This document shows positions 1-6,998 of a stretch of 30,086 bases of DNA, piece after piece. Made by a program: the position numbers and the translations under genes. This DNA comes from Candidatus Bipolaricaulota bacterium. Lineage in GTDB: Bacteria; Bipolaricaulota; Bipolaricaulia; UBA7950; UBA9294. A model generated the notes under the pieces. That model was not told the DNA's origin. It made no database searches and worked only from the letters and a program-made list of their open reading frames with translations. Each line of letters begins with the position of its first letter. Position 1 is the first letter of the stretch. Location: assembly GCA_021159105.1 (NCBI GenBank), contig JAGGSM010000233.1, positions 1 through 30,086 of the forward strand. The letters run 5' to 3'.

Positions 1-201
1 CGCCGGCTGCGGGCAGCTGCGCGGAAGGTTGAGTCAACACGATTGAGCACCTTGCGGGCTCTTTAGTTCATCCTGTTAGACTACTTGACGGGGTTACACT
101 TACCAGTTGAATCCGCCTATCACAACCCTGGGAAGCATCGATTGTCGCTTCCTCTCTTCAAGCTAGCACCACAAGCAAAGATTGTCAAGCGAAAAGTGTA
201 A
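1..201. other. left-edge intergenic region
   Basis: I see no protein gene and no tRNA-like fold in these 201 bases, which follow the leuD stop. An inverted repeat GGAAGC/GCTTCC (131-136 with 147-152) lies about 50 bases past the stop. It could be a weak terminator for the operon to the right, but no T-run follows it. A leftward promoter (separate entry) suggests that this stretch is the leader of a minus-strand gene outside the window. A second small hairpin, GAGC/GCTC, is visible further left. Confidence 0.4.
160..188 (-). promoter_or_regulatory. possible leftward sigma70-type promoter
   Basis: Reading the minus strand there is a perfect TTGACA (188-183), a 17-base spacer, and TAGCTT (165-160) as a poor -10. 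It lies just downstream of leuD and points out of the window to the left. The -35 is strong and the -10 weak, so this is only a candidate. Confidence 0.3.
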
Positions 202-693
202 TCACGCCTTCCCCAACTCCTTTCTCACATGCGGGATCAACCCGCCGTCATTCAGTATGGCTAGGACCTCCTCGGGGAGGGCGGGAAAGTGATATTCGTT
301 ACCTTTGTGGATGACGATTCCCTTGGCAAAGTTGACCTTGACCGTGTCTCCCTTTTCAATCGTATCGATACCCTCCCTCAGCTCGATCACGGGGAGGCCG
401 TTGTTGATCGCGTTCCTGAAGAAGATGCGCGAGAAGGATTTGGCGATCACCGCAGCCACTCCTGCAGCCTTCAGGCAGGTCGCCGCCTGCTCGCGCGATG
501 ACCCGCAGCCGAAGTTGGCCCCTGCGACGATCACGTCCCCTTCCTTAACGCTTCCGGCGAAGTCGGGATCGAGGTCCTCCAGGGCATGCTCAGCCATCTC
601 CTCTGGTGTGAGCGGTTGATATGTGTACTTTCCAGGAAAGATGACGTCGGTGTTGACATCGTCTCCGTATCTCCACACGCGGCCTTCGTTCAT
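202..693 (-). CDS. leuD: aconitase-family hydro-lyase small subunit (LeuD/DmdB type)
   Basis: This 163-residue protein is the swivel-domain small subunit of a two-subunit aconitase-superfamily dehydratase that partners the LeuC-like protein immediately upstream. The short archaeal-type length is typical of stand-alone LeuD2/HacB/DmdB subunits. Family landmarks are NTDVIFPGKY near residues 14-23, the GANFGCGSSREQA segment near 58-70, and a C-terminal GLIP. The ATG at 693 overlaps the leuC TGA as ATGA, so translation is probably coupled, and GGAGGTGC sits just upstream. In this family the loop after NTDVIFP helps set substrate choice. Here it reads YTYQ, which I cannot assign with confidence. 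Candidate substrates are isopropylmalate, citramalate/mesaconate, dimethylmalate or homocitrate. Neighbouring citrate-lyase-type genes favour a degradative role over leucine synthesis, but that is inference. Confidence 0.85.
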   Translation of the reverse strand: MNEGRVWRYGDDVNTDVIFPGKYTYQPLTPEEMAEHALEDLDPDFAGSVKEGDVIVAGANFGCGSSREQAATCLKAAGVAAVIAKSFSRIFFRNAINNGLPVIELREGIDTIEKGDTVKVNFAKGIVIHKGNEYHFPALPEEVLAILNDGGLIPHVRKELGKA

Positions 694-1961
694 TTCGCAC
701 CTCCATCAAAGACTGTACGCGGATCCGTGATCACGCCGGTGAGCGCCGATGCAGCGACCGTCGCCGGAGAGGCCAGGTAGATCTCCGCTTCGCGCGATCC
801 CATCCTACCCTTGAAGTTTCTGTTCGCTGTGGAAAGGCAGACCTCTCCCGGGGCCAACACGCCTTGATGCGCGCCCAGGCAGGGGCCGCAACCCGGGTTG
901 AGGACGAGCGCACCCGCGCGGACGAACGTGTCGATCAGCCCCTCGGAGAGTGCGTCGAGCAACACCTCTTGGGACGCGGGTAGGACGAGCATGCGCACCC
1001 CTGCGGCCACCTTCTTGCCGGCGACGATCCTCGCCGCCAGGCGCAGGTCCTCCAGCCTCCCGTTGGTGCACGTGCCGAGGAGCACCTGGTCTATCTTTGT
1101 CCCCGCGACCTCCTCCACAGGGGAGACGTTGTCCACCGTATGCGGCTTCGCCACCTGCGGACCCAGCTTCGATGCGTCGAACTCCAGCGTCTGCTCGTAC
1201 TGCGCGTCCGGATCGGGATAAACTGGATGGTACTCGCGCACGGCGCGCCCCTCGAGGAAGCGGAACGTCTTGTCATCGGGCGCGATATAGCCGTTCTTCG
1301 CCCCGCACTCGATCGCCATGTTGGAGAGGACCATGCGCGAGGCCTGGCTCATCTCCGCGATCGCCTCACCTGAGAACTCGATCGACCGATACAGCGCGCC
1401 GTCGGCTCCGATGTCCCCGATGATCTTCAAAATCAGGTCCTTGGATGTGACCGGCTCTTCCAGCTTCCCGTGCACGACGATCTTGATCGTCTCCGGTGTC
1501 TTCAGCCAGATCTTGGATGTGGCGTAAAGGACGGCCATCTCCGAGCGGCCGATCCCTGCTGAGAAGGCGCCGAACGCTCCGTAGGTCGTGGTGTGGGAGT
1601 CCGAACCGAGGATCAACGTCCCTGGAAGAGCGTACCCCTTCTCCGGAAGGACCTGATGGCAGATCCCCACTCCTCCGTCGTAAAAGTGAGAGATCCCCTG
1701 TTCGGAGACGAACTGGCGGATCTCCTTGTGCCCCAGGGCGTACTTCTCCGTGGAGGCGGGGACGGTGTGGTCGAGGACTATCACGAACCTGTCCGGGTCC
1801 TTCACCTTCTCTACACCGATCTTGGCGAAGATCTTGCTGATCGCGGCCGTGTTGTCGTGCGACATGCAGAAGTCAGGTGTCACCGTGACGATCTGGCCGA
1901 CTTCGACGCTGTCCAAACCAGCCTTCTGCGCGAGGATCTTCTGCGCGAACGTCATTCCCAT
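690..1961 (-). CDS. leuC: aconitase-family hydro-lyase large subunit (LeuC/DmdA type), [4Fe-4S]
   Basis: The 423-residue large subunit of a [4Fe-4S] hydro-lyase has the length of the short archaeal/clostridial LeuC class. Cluster ligands are visible at Cys298 (GTCTNGR) and at Cys358 and Cys361 (NPGCGPCLG). The substrate-binding segments DHTVP (64-68) and GSDSHTTTYGA (119-129) are intact. It would isomerise or hydrate a 2-hydroxy di- or tricarboxylate together with the small subunit encoded next. The start at 1961 follows the HD-protein TGA by four bases and has AGAGGGG upstream. Placement after citF and the CitD/CitE fusion suggests it prepares the substrate of that lyase, for example mesaconate to citramalate. 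The family also includes isopropylmalate isomerase, and sequence alone does not decide. Confidence 0.88.
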   Translation of the reverse strand: MGMTFAQKILAQKAGLDSVEVGQIVTVTPDFCMSHDNTAAISKIFAKIGVEKVKDPDRFVIVLDHTVPASTEKYALGHKEIRQFVSEQGISHFYDGGVGICHQVLPEKGYALPGTLILGSDSHTTTYGAFGAFSAGIGRSEMAVLYATSKIWLKTPETIKIVVHGKLEEPVTSKDLILKIIGDIGADGALYRSIEFSGEAIAEMSQASRMVLSNMAIECGAKNGYIAPDDKTFRFLEGRAVREYHPVYPDPDAQYEQTLEFDASKLGPQVAKPHTVDNVSPVEEVAGTKIDQVLLGTCTNGRLEDLRLAARIVAGKKVAAGVRMLVLPASQEVLLDALSEGLIDTFVRAGALVLNPGCGPCLGAHQGVLAPGEVCLSTANRNFKGRMGSREAEIYLASPATVAASALTGVITDPRTVFDGGAK

Positions 1962-1965
1962 TTTA

Positions 1966-2502
1966 TCACCCCTCTATCGTGTCGAAGTTCATGAAGTCCG
2001 CCAGGTGGACGACCACCGACTCAGGCGTGCGCTTGTACGGGTCGCCCTCTTTGGAGTGGGTGCCGATGATGTGCTGCACCGTAGCGGGGATCCCGTTGGC
2101 GTCGGCCAGGGCAACACCGGAGAAGGGATGGCGCACGAGTTTGCCCTCGGCGCTCTTGCGGAACTCCCCGTCCTTCTCCTCCATCTCCAGCAGCTTTCCC
2201 ACGTCGTGCAGGAGCGCGCCGGCGATGATGGTGTCGCGGTCCAGTGAGAGTTTCCCTTGATAGATCTCCTCGAAAGTCTCGTAGACGCGCAGGCAGATCG
2301 TGGTCACGCTCCGCACGTGCTGAGCGAAGTTGATGTCGACCACCTTGGCGAGGGTGAACGGCATCCGCTCGATGTCCTCAGGAGTCCATCCCCCCCGCAC
2401 GAGCCCGTCCTCCCATGTCTTGGCCACACCCTCGCGCAGCGCATCGTCCTCTATCAGTTCGATCTCCGGCAGAACCCGCAACAGCTCCTCTCTCATTCCC
2501 AT
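1966..2502 (-). CDS. HD-domain phosphohydrolase in the citrate-lyase-type operon
   Basis: A 178-residue protein of the HD superfamily of metal-dependent phosphohydrolases. Metal ligands can be seen at His62 (FAQHVRSV) and at His99-Asp100 (LLHDVGK). A further His lies in RHPFSG, and an Asp lies in HLADFMN near the C terminus. Such proteins cleave phosphomonoesters, nucleotides or cyclic nucleotides; the substrate cannot be read here. I start it at 2502 because AAGGAGG lies eight bases upstream (2517-2511). An in-frame ATG at 2496 overlaps the citF stop as ATGA and is an alternative. A longer form from 2547 would run further into citF without need. Its stop is four bases before leuC, so it belongs to the operon. 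An HD hydrolase is not a standard partner of citrate lyase. Confidence 0.75.
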   Translation of the reverse strand: MGMREELLRVLPEIELIEDDALREGVAKTWEDGLVRGGWTPEDIERMPFTLAKVVDINFAQHVRSVTTICLRVYETFEEIYQGKLSLDRDTIIAGALLHDVGKLLEMEEKDGEFRKSAEGKLVRHPFSGVALADANGIPATVQHIIGTHSKEGDPYKRTPESVVVHLADFMNFDTIEG

Positions 2503-4037
2503 CCTTCTACCCTCCTTACTGCATCGATAATCGTTCCATCCCGCCACTCGATGAGCGCGATCACCTCGTCGCCGAAGATCGGCTTGCGCGGCGGTTGGGT
2601 CAGCCTATCCGCCTCCGCCTTCATCTCCGCCAAGCCGCGCACAGGCAGGCCGGAAGCGACGAAACGCTCTTTCAAATCCTCCCGCTTCGGGTTTACAGCA
2701 ATTCCACGCTCGGTGACGATCGCGTCGATCACTTCACCCGGCGTCGTAACCGTGGTCACCCTGTCGACGATCACAGGGAGCCGCCCGCGCAGGCTGGGGA
2801 CGGTGATCAATGTAAGTTTCGCCCCAGCGGCAACTTCTTGGTGCCCGCCGATCCCGTGCAGGAGCTGCCCGTCGGAGTGGGTGTTCACGTTGACGTTGAA
2901 ATCGAGGTCCACCTCCGTCGCCCCGAGGAAAGCGGCGTCGAGCATGTATGTCGAGCAACCGCGCGAGTCGTAGTTGGCATAGTGTCCCGGATCCATGAGC
3001 ACGTGGTTCTGATCGTGCCTCATCGATTCCGCCGCGGCGAGATCGAACGCCTGACCGTCGAGGATCGCCCGCACCAGACCGCGGTGGAGGATGTCCACGA
3101 GGAGCTTCGTCCCTCCTCCCATGGCGAAGTTACCGACAATCCCCGCCCGCTCCATCTCCTCACCGACGAACTTCGTCGCGGCGAGGGAGATCCCGCCGGC
3201 GCCGCCCTGGAAGCTGAACCCGTCCTTCAGATAGCCGGAGGCCTTGACCGCCGCAGCGGCGAGCCTGGCGATGCGCAGCCGCGTTGGGGAGCGGGTGATG
3301 CGCAGCGTCCCCGAGGCGATGCTGTCCGGGTCGCCGATCTCATCGACCACGACTACGTAGTCCGTCCAACCCTGTTGGATCTCGAACGGGTAGGCGGGGT
3401 AAGGGGCGAGGTCGTTCGTCACGACGACCGTCTTGTCCGCGTACTGCGCGTCAACGGTGGAGAAGGAGATCGGGCCGCAGGAGGTCTTCCCGTAGATGCC
3501 GTTCGCGTTTCCATAAGCGTCCGCCTGCGAGGCTGCGATGAAGGCGACATCGATGTGCACGTCCCCCGCCTCCACCGCCCGCCAACGGCCTCCGTGCGAG
3601 CGCAGGACCCCCGGTTCCTTCAGCTTTCCGCCTTGGGAGACGAACGCCCCCACAGGGCCGTTCATCGATCCCTCGATCCTCGTCACCACCCCGTTCTTGA
3701 TGTGTTCGACGATGGGCGCGTGTATCGGAAAGAGGGCTGTCGGAAAGAGGCGCAGGTCCTTGATCCCCATGCGGGCGCAGGCGTCGACCACCATGTTCAC
3801 AAGGTAGTCGCCGTTCCTGAAGGAATGGTGGAAGGAGATCGTCATTCCGCTCTTGAGGCCGGTCGCCTCGATCGCTTCTTCTATAGAACCGAGGAGCTTG
3901 TTCTCTCCCGGTTTGATCGTCTTCTGCGGCCGCGCCGCCTTGCGGCCGCTCGGCACCCTGGCGAATGCCCCGGCGAAAGGCTGTAGGACGCGATCTCCGA
4001 TCTTCTCAGGAATATCCCTGCCGAGTACGTTCTTCAT
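2493..4037 (-). CDS. citF: citrate (or citramalate) lyase alpha subunit, CoA/ACP transferase
   Basis: The 514-residue product matches the CitF family, usually just over 500 residues, across its length. It has an N-terminal VLGRDIPE segment, a middle GKTSCGP / DLAPYP region, the glycine-rich FQGGAGGISLA segment, and a C-terminal NVNVNTHSDG and GGHQEVAAGAK region. CitF swaps acetyl on the acyl carrier for citrate (or citramalate), making the thioester that the beta subunit cleaves. I use the ATG at 4037, which overlaps the CitD/CitE stop as ATGA and has AGGAGGG about six bases upstream. The ATG at 4043 sits directly on that ribosome site. The gene is in the standard order after the lyase beta gene, but citC, citX and citG are absent from the window. 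Confidence 0.9.
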   Translation of the reverse strand: MKNVLGRDIPEKIGDRVLQPFAGAFARVPSGRKAARPQKTIKPGENKLLGSIEEAIEATGLKSGMTISFHHSFRNGDYLVNMVVDACARMGIKDLRLFPTALFPIHAPIVEHIKNGVVTRIEGSMNGPVGAFVSQGGKLKEPGVLRSHGGRWRAVEAGDVHIDVAFIAASQADAYGNANGIYGKTSCGPISFSTVDAQYADKTVVVTNDLAPYPAYPFEIQQGWTDYVVVVDEIGDPDSIASGTLRITRSPTRLRIARLAAAAVKASGYLKDGFSFQGGAGGISLAATKFVGEEMERAGIVGNFAMGGGTKLLVDILHRGLVRAILDGQAFDLAAAESMRHDQNHVLMDPGHYANYDSRGCSTYMLDAAFLGATEVDLDFNVNVNTHSDGQLLHGIGGHQEVAAGAKLTLITVPSLRGRLPVIVDRVTTVTTPGEVIDAIVTERGIAVNPKREDLKERFVASGLPVRGLAEMKAEADRLTQPPRKPIFGDEVIALIEWRDGTIIDAVRRVEGWE

Positions 4038-5197
4038 AGCCATCCCTCCTGCAGTCGATCGGCGAGATCCACCGTCCTCTTGGCCCGCTCGAGGACCGGC
4101 CGGTCGATCATCTTCCCTCCGATGGCGACGGCGCCGATCCCCTTCTCCTCCGCTTCACGGGCGACGGAGATGATCTTCCTCGCCTGTTCCACCTCCTCGT
4201 CCGTCGGCCTGAACACCCCGTGTATCGGCTCGATCTGGCGCGGGTTGATCGCCCCCTTGCCGACGAAGCCGAGGTCGCGGATGTGCTTTGTCTCATCGAT
4301 CAGTCCCTCTTCGTCATCTACATCGGCGTACACCGTATCCGACGCCTGTATCCCCGCGGCGGCGCATGCGGCGACGATCCTTGAGCGCGCGTAGAGGAGC
4401 GCGTCGCGCGTGCGGCGGGCGCCGACGTCGCGGGTGTAGTCCTCCGCTCCGAAGGCCATGATCACCACGCGCTCATCGGCGGAAGCGATCTCCTCCGCGT
4501 GCAGCACCCCCTTCCCGGTCTCGATGATCGGCATGATGAACGTAGAGCCGGGATCGATGCCGTTCTCATGTTCCAGACGGGCCAGCTCTTCCGACAGTTC
4601 CTTCACATCATCCGCTGATTCGGCCTTGGGCAGGCAGATACCGTGAGGACGGGCGAGCATCACCTCGGCGAGGTCGTCTCGTCCGTAGGTTGAAAGCGGG
4701 TTTATCCGCACCCACACCTCAGGGAAGTCGACGTCGGACAATAGGTGCTTCACCAGTATCCTGGCGGAGGACTTCTCCGCCAGGGGCACAGAATCCTCCA
4801 GGTCGAGAAGGACGCAGTCCGCACCGTGGAGCTCTATCCCCGCCAGCAGGCGGGGGTTGTTCCCCGGGGCGTACAGCCGGGTCCGGCGCAGGCGATCGCG
4901 CCCGGTTCTACCGCGCTCGATCTCTTTCCTCCACACAGCTAGCTCGGGGAGCACTCGCCGCAGCGCCGCCTCCACCCGCGCCCGAATGACGTAGTCGAGC
5001 GCGCCGTGCTCTTCAACATCTACTCTCACTTTCGGAGACCCGAGCGCCGACAGGGTCTCTTCGACAACGACTTTCAGTCCCGTACCGAATAGATCCTCGC
5101 TTGACGTCTGGACTTTTACTTCTAGTTTATCTGACACCACTGCACGGACAATGCAGTCACCTTTGTTAGCTGCACCAACTGCCGCTTGCTCACTCAC
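4034..5197 (-). CDS. citE: fused acyl-carrier (CitD) and lyase beta (CitE) protein
   Basis: This 387-residue protein joins two subunits that are normally separate. Residues 1 to about 90 resemble the CitD gamma subunit (VVVEETLSALG, GALDYVIRARVEAAL). Residues from about 103 are CitE (RLYAPGNNP, LLDLEDSVPLAEK, RINPLSTYGRD, PIIETGKG, FGAEDY, GAINP), the aldolase-like subunit that cleaves the acyl thioester to acetyl carrier plus a 2-oxoacid. The start is GTG at 5197 with AGGGGG just upstream, 12 bases after argF. An oddity: in CitD the prosthetic group is carried by a Ser in a conserved ES-GD context. Here the aligned stretch reads NKGD, so the attachment Ser appears to be Lys12. Either free CoA or another carrier is used, or modification occurs elsewhere. 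Substrate may be citrate or citramalate. Confidence 0.85.
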   Translation of the reverse strand: MSEQAAVGAANKGDCIVRAVVSDKLEVKVQTSSEDLFGTGLKVVVEETLSALGSPKVRVDVEEHGALDYVIRARVEAALRRVLPELAVWRKEIERGRTGRDRLRRTRLYAPGNNPRLLAGIELHGADCVLLDLEDSVPLAEKSSARILVKHLLSDVDFPEVWVRINPLSTYGRDDLAEVMLARPHGICLPKAESADDVKELSEELARLEHENGIDPGSTFIMPIIETGKGVLHAEEIASADERVVIMAFGAEDYTRDVGARRTRDALLYARSRIVAACAAAGIQASDTVYADVDDEEGLIDETKHIRDLGFVGKGAINPRQIEPIHGVFRPTDEEVEQARKIISVAREAEEKGIGAVAIGGKMIDRPVLERAKRTVDLADRLQEGWL

Positions 5198-5209
5198 TGC
5201 AACCCCCTA

Positions 5210-6121
5210 TTACGACATAAGCAGTGCCATGACCGCCTTCTGCGCGTGCATCCGGTTCTCCGCCTGGTCGAAGATCGCGCTCCCACTACTGCGCGATGCG
5301 GCGTAGGTGATCTCCTCGTCGTAGTGCGCAGGGAGGCAGTGCATCACAAGCACCTCCGGGTCGGCGAGCTTGAGGAGGTCCCCATTTACAGTGAACCCAG
5401 CAAAGGCGTGCTTCTTCTGCTCTGCCTGCGCCTCCTGGCCCATGCTCGCCCATACGTCGGTGTACAGGACATCGGCACCCGACGCTGCTTGCTTGGGGTC
5501 ATGCATGATCTCCACGCTCCCGCCGATCGCGCGCGCACCCTGCACAACGTCATCGCTCGGCTCATAGCCTTGAGGACAGGCGATGCGGAAGTCCATCCCC
5601 ACCTTAGCACAGCCGTTGATTAGGGAGTGAGCAACGTTGTTCCCGTCACCTATGAAAGTGAGGGTCAACCCGGCCAGTTCCCTCTTCTTCTCCATGATCG
5701 TCAGGAGGTCACCGAGAATCTGGCAAGGGTGGTAGCGATCACACAGGGCGTTGATCACAGGGACCGAAGCATACTTCGCCAGATCGAGGATCGTCTGGTG
5801 TTCGAAGACGCGCGCCATGATTCCATCGACGTAGCCTGAGAGCACTATGGCGATATCCTCGGTCGTCTCCCTCTTCCCCAGTTTGATGTCGTCGGGACCG
5901 AGGTAGATGGCGTTGCCGCCGAGCTGGTACATCCCGTTCTCAAACGATACGCGGGTCCGCAACGATGGCTTCTGGAAGATCATCGCTAGCGTCTTCCCAG
6001 CCAGCATGTCGTGCTTCACTCCGGCGCGATGCTCAAGCTTCAGGTTGCGTGCCGTCTCCAGGATCTCGTAGATCTCCTCGGTCGATAGATACGACAGGGC
6101 GACAAGGTCCTTCACATTCAT
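5210..6121 (-). CDS. argF: ornithine carbamoyltransferase
   Basis: A 303-residue carbamoyltransferase that transfers the carbamoyl group between carbamoyl phosphate and ornithine to give citrulline, or the reverse in the arginine deiminase pathway. The carbamoyl-phosphate loop is SLRTR (53-57), the HPCQ motif is at 131-134, the ornithine-closing SMG loop is at 226-228, and HCLPAH is at 261-266. The HCLPA signature separates ornithine from aspartate carbamoyltransferases. The ATG at 6121 has AGGAGG nine bases upstream. It is the first gene of the operon that continues into the citrate-lyase-type genes, with a 12-base gap, and no other arginine genes are present. Direction of the reaction cannot be told from sequence. 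Catabolic use alongside organic-acid cleavage is possible but inferred. Confidence 0.93.
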   Translation of the reverse strand: MNVKDLVALSYLSTEEIYEILETARNLKLEHRAGVKHDMLAGKTLAMIFQKPSLRTRVSFENGMYQLGGNAIYLGPDDIKLGKRETTEDIAIVLSGYVDGIMARVFEHQTILDLAKYASVPVINALCDRYHPCQILGDLLTIMEKKRELAGLTLTFIGDGNNVAHSLINGCAKVGMDFRIACPQGYEPSDDVVQGARAIGGSVEIMHDPKQAASGADVLYTDVWASMGQEAQAEQKKHAFAGFTVNGDLLKLADPEVLVMHCLPAHYDEEITYAASRSSGSAIFDQAENRMHAQKAVMALLMS

Positions 6122-6169
6122 CTGTCATGGCCTCCTGTTGCTGCGTAATTTGTTCAGGCACTAGCACGT

Positions 6170-6209
6170 GGGAAGGTCGCTGCAGGCGTAGTGGACACCC
6201 ACCCTTCCC
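6170..6209 (-). promoter_or_regulatory. leader hairpin of the argF operon
   Basis: In the minus-strand leader between the predicted promoter and argF there is a seven-base stem, GGGAAGG paired with CCTTCCC (6209-6203 with 6176-6170). It encloses a smaller GTGG/CCAC stem. It begins about eight bases after the expected transcript start. It could be a stabilising 5' hairpin or a control element. I could not match it to a known riboswitch class. Confidence 0.35.
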
Positions 6210-6223
6210 TGATCGGGCAAGCA

Positions 6224-6252
6224 ATGATAGCCGATCGATCGAGCACAGCCAA
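6224..6252 (-). promoter_or_regulatory. predicted promoter of the argF-cit-leu operon
   Basis: On the minus strand TTGGCT (6252-6247) and TATCAT (6229-6224) are separated by exactly 17 bases. This gives a sigma70-type promoter with four of six and five of six consensus positions. The transcript would start near 6217, leaving a leader of about 95 bases before argF. It lies in the only sizeable gap upstream of the operon. Confidence 0.5.
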
Positions 6253-6291
6253 GAGGGATGAAGCAGTTCGTGAAGTGCCCCGCAGTGAGCG

Positions 6292-6312
6292 GAACCCAAA
6301 CAACGGGGGTTC
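6292..6312 (-). terminator. hairpin after yqeG, possible terminator
   Basis: A perfect six-base inverted repeat, GAACCC/GGGTTC, with a nine-base loop lies 32 bases past the yqeG stop. No T-run follows on the minus strand, so it is not a canonical intrinsic terminator. It is the best structure seen at the end of this gene block. Confidence 0.3.
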
Positions 6313-6343
6313 TTGGGAATCGCCCTGCAAGAGCTGAGGTAGG

Positions 6344-6763
6344 TCAGGCTTTGATGTGGATGGAGTAGATGCCGAGGCGGTTGGCACCGAGGACATCAGT
6401 TAGCAGGCGATCGCCGATCATAACCGCCTTACTTGGGGGCACGTCCATCTGCGCGAGTATCTCCAAAAAGCCGCTCTTCCTCGGCTTTCCCGCACGGTAG
6501 CGAAGCGGATACTTCGCCGCCAGATCAACGATAACCGGGTCCTTCGTCCCAATGCGCCGGTTGGTCAGGATGCCGACACGAAAGCCCATCTGCGTGAGAT
6601 GATCGAGCAATTCCTTCACAGCGGGCGAAAGCTCCGCCGGCCGCCGGCCACCGAGGGTGTTGTCAAGGTCAAACAGAACGGCCCTCTTCCCAAGACCGTA
6701 CAGGCGCTCGTAGTCGACATCGAGGATCGACCGCGCCTGTTCACGCGCTCGCAGCAGGCTCAT
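6344..6763 (-). CDS. yqeG: YqeG-family HAD phosphatase
   Basis: This 139-residue protein belongs to the HAD class III phosphatases known as YqeG. The catalytic aspartate motif is LFDLDNTL (nucleophile and acid/base Asp two residues apart). The second-motif serine/threonine is in GILTNRR, and the late acidic motif is MIGDRLLTDVLGAN. The physiological substrate of bacterial YqeG is unsettled; eukaryotic relatives include phosphatidylglycerophosphate phosphatases. I choose the ATG at 6763, although GGGGAGG is only three bases upstream. The alternative GTG at 6805 has no ribosome site and would add 14 residues with no family resemblance. It overlaps the upstream DUF4911 gene by 23 bases and ends the block. 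A CDP-alcohol phosphatidyltransferase lies some 10 kb away. Confidence 0.8.
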   Translation of the reverse strand: MSLLRAREQARSILDVDYERLYGLGKRAVLFDLDNTLGGRRPAELSPAVKELLDHLTQMGFRVGILTNRRIGTKDPVIVDLAAKYPLRYRAGKPRKSGFLEILAQMDVPPSKAVMIGDRLLTDVLGANRLGIYSIHIKA

Positions 6764-6998
6764 CGTCCTCCCCGCGAAAGACCTCTCCAATCTCCGCCCG
6801 CTCACGCAGGCGATCCATCACTTCCTCAAACTCACCCTCCATCCCCAAAGCGACGTAGATCTTGAAGAACATCTTCCCATCGTGCAGACGCCAGTCGCGG
6901 CGCACGTTCGCCAGACCGTCGTAGGCGCTCAGGATGGCGTCGATGAAGTGGATTTCGCTCTCGGTCGTGTTCACCCAGTAGACAGTGGCATCGCGCAT
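6741..6998 (-). CDS. DUF4911-like small protein
   Basis: An 85-residue protein of unknown function that resembles the DUF4911 family: an N-terminal beta strand (VYWVNTTESEIHFIDAIL), then an AYDGLANVR turn, a basic strand, and a C-terminal helix ending in a charged tail. There is no signal peptide, membrane segment or catalytic motif. Its ATG overlaps the mazG stop by one base (TGATG), and its 3' end overlaps yqeG, so it is made with both. Members of this family often sit beside small housekeeping genes. No function can be assigned. Confidence 0.65.
   Translation of the reverse strand: MRDATVYWVNTTESEIHFIDAILSAYDGLANVRRDWRLHDGKMFFKIYVALGMEGEFEEVMDRLRERAEIGEVFRGEDDEPAASA

Noticed and set aside
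1..201. tRNA or small stable RNA at the left edge
   Set aside because: GTTGAATCC looked like a T-loop, but no acceptor, D or anticodon stem could be paired on either strand.
2415..3986. A 523-residue plus-strand reading frame
   Set aside because: It is antisense to citF and the HD gene, with low-complexity Arg/His/Asp composition and no recognisable domain.
6122..6220. T-box-like AGGGTGG in the argF leader
   Set aside because: The sequence continues GTGTCC and not ACCGCG, and no specifier stem or AG bulge could be found. A weak TGAACAAATTACGCA was also too far from an ARG box to call.
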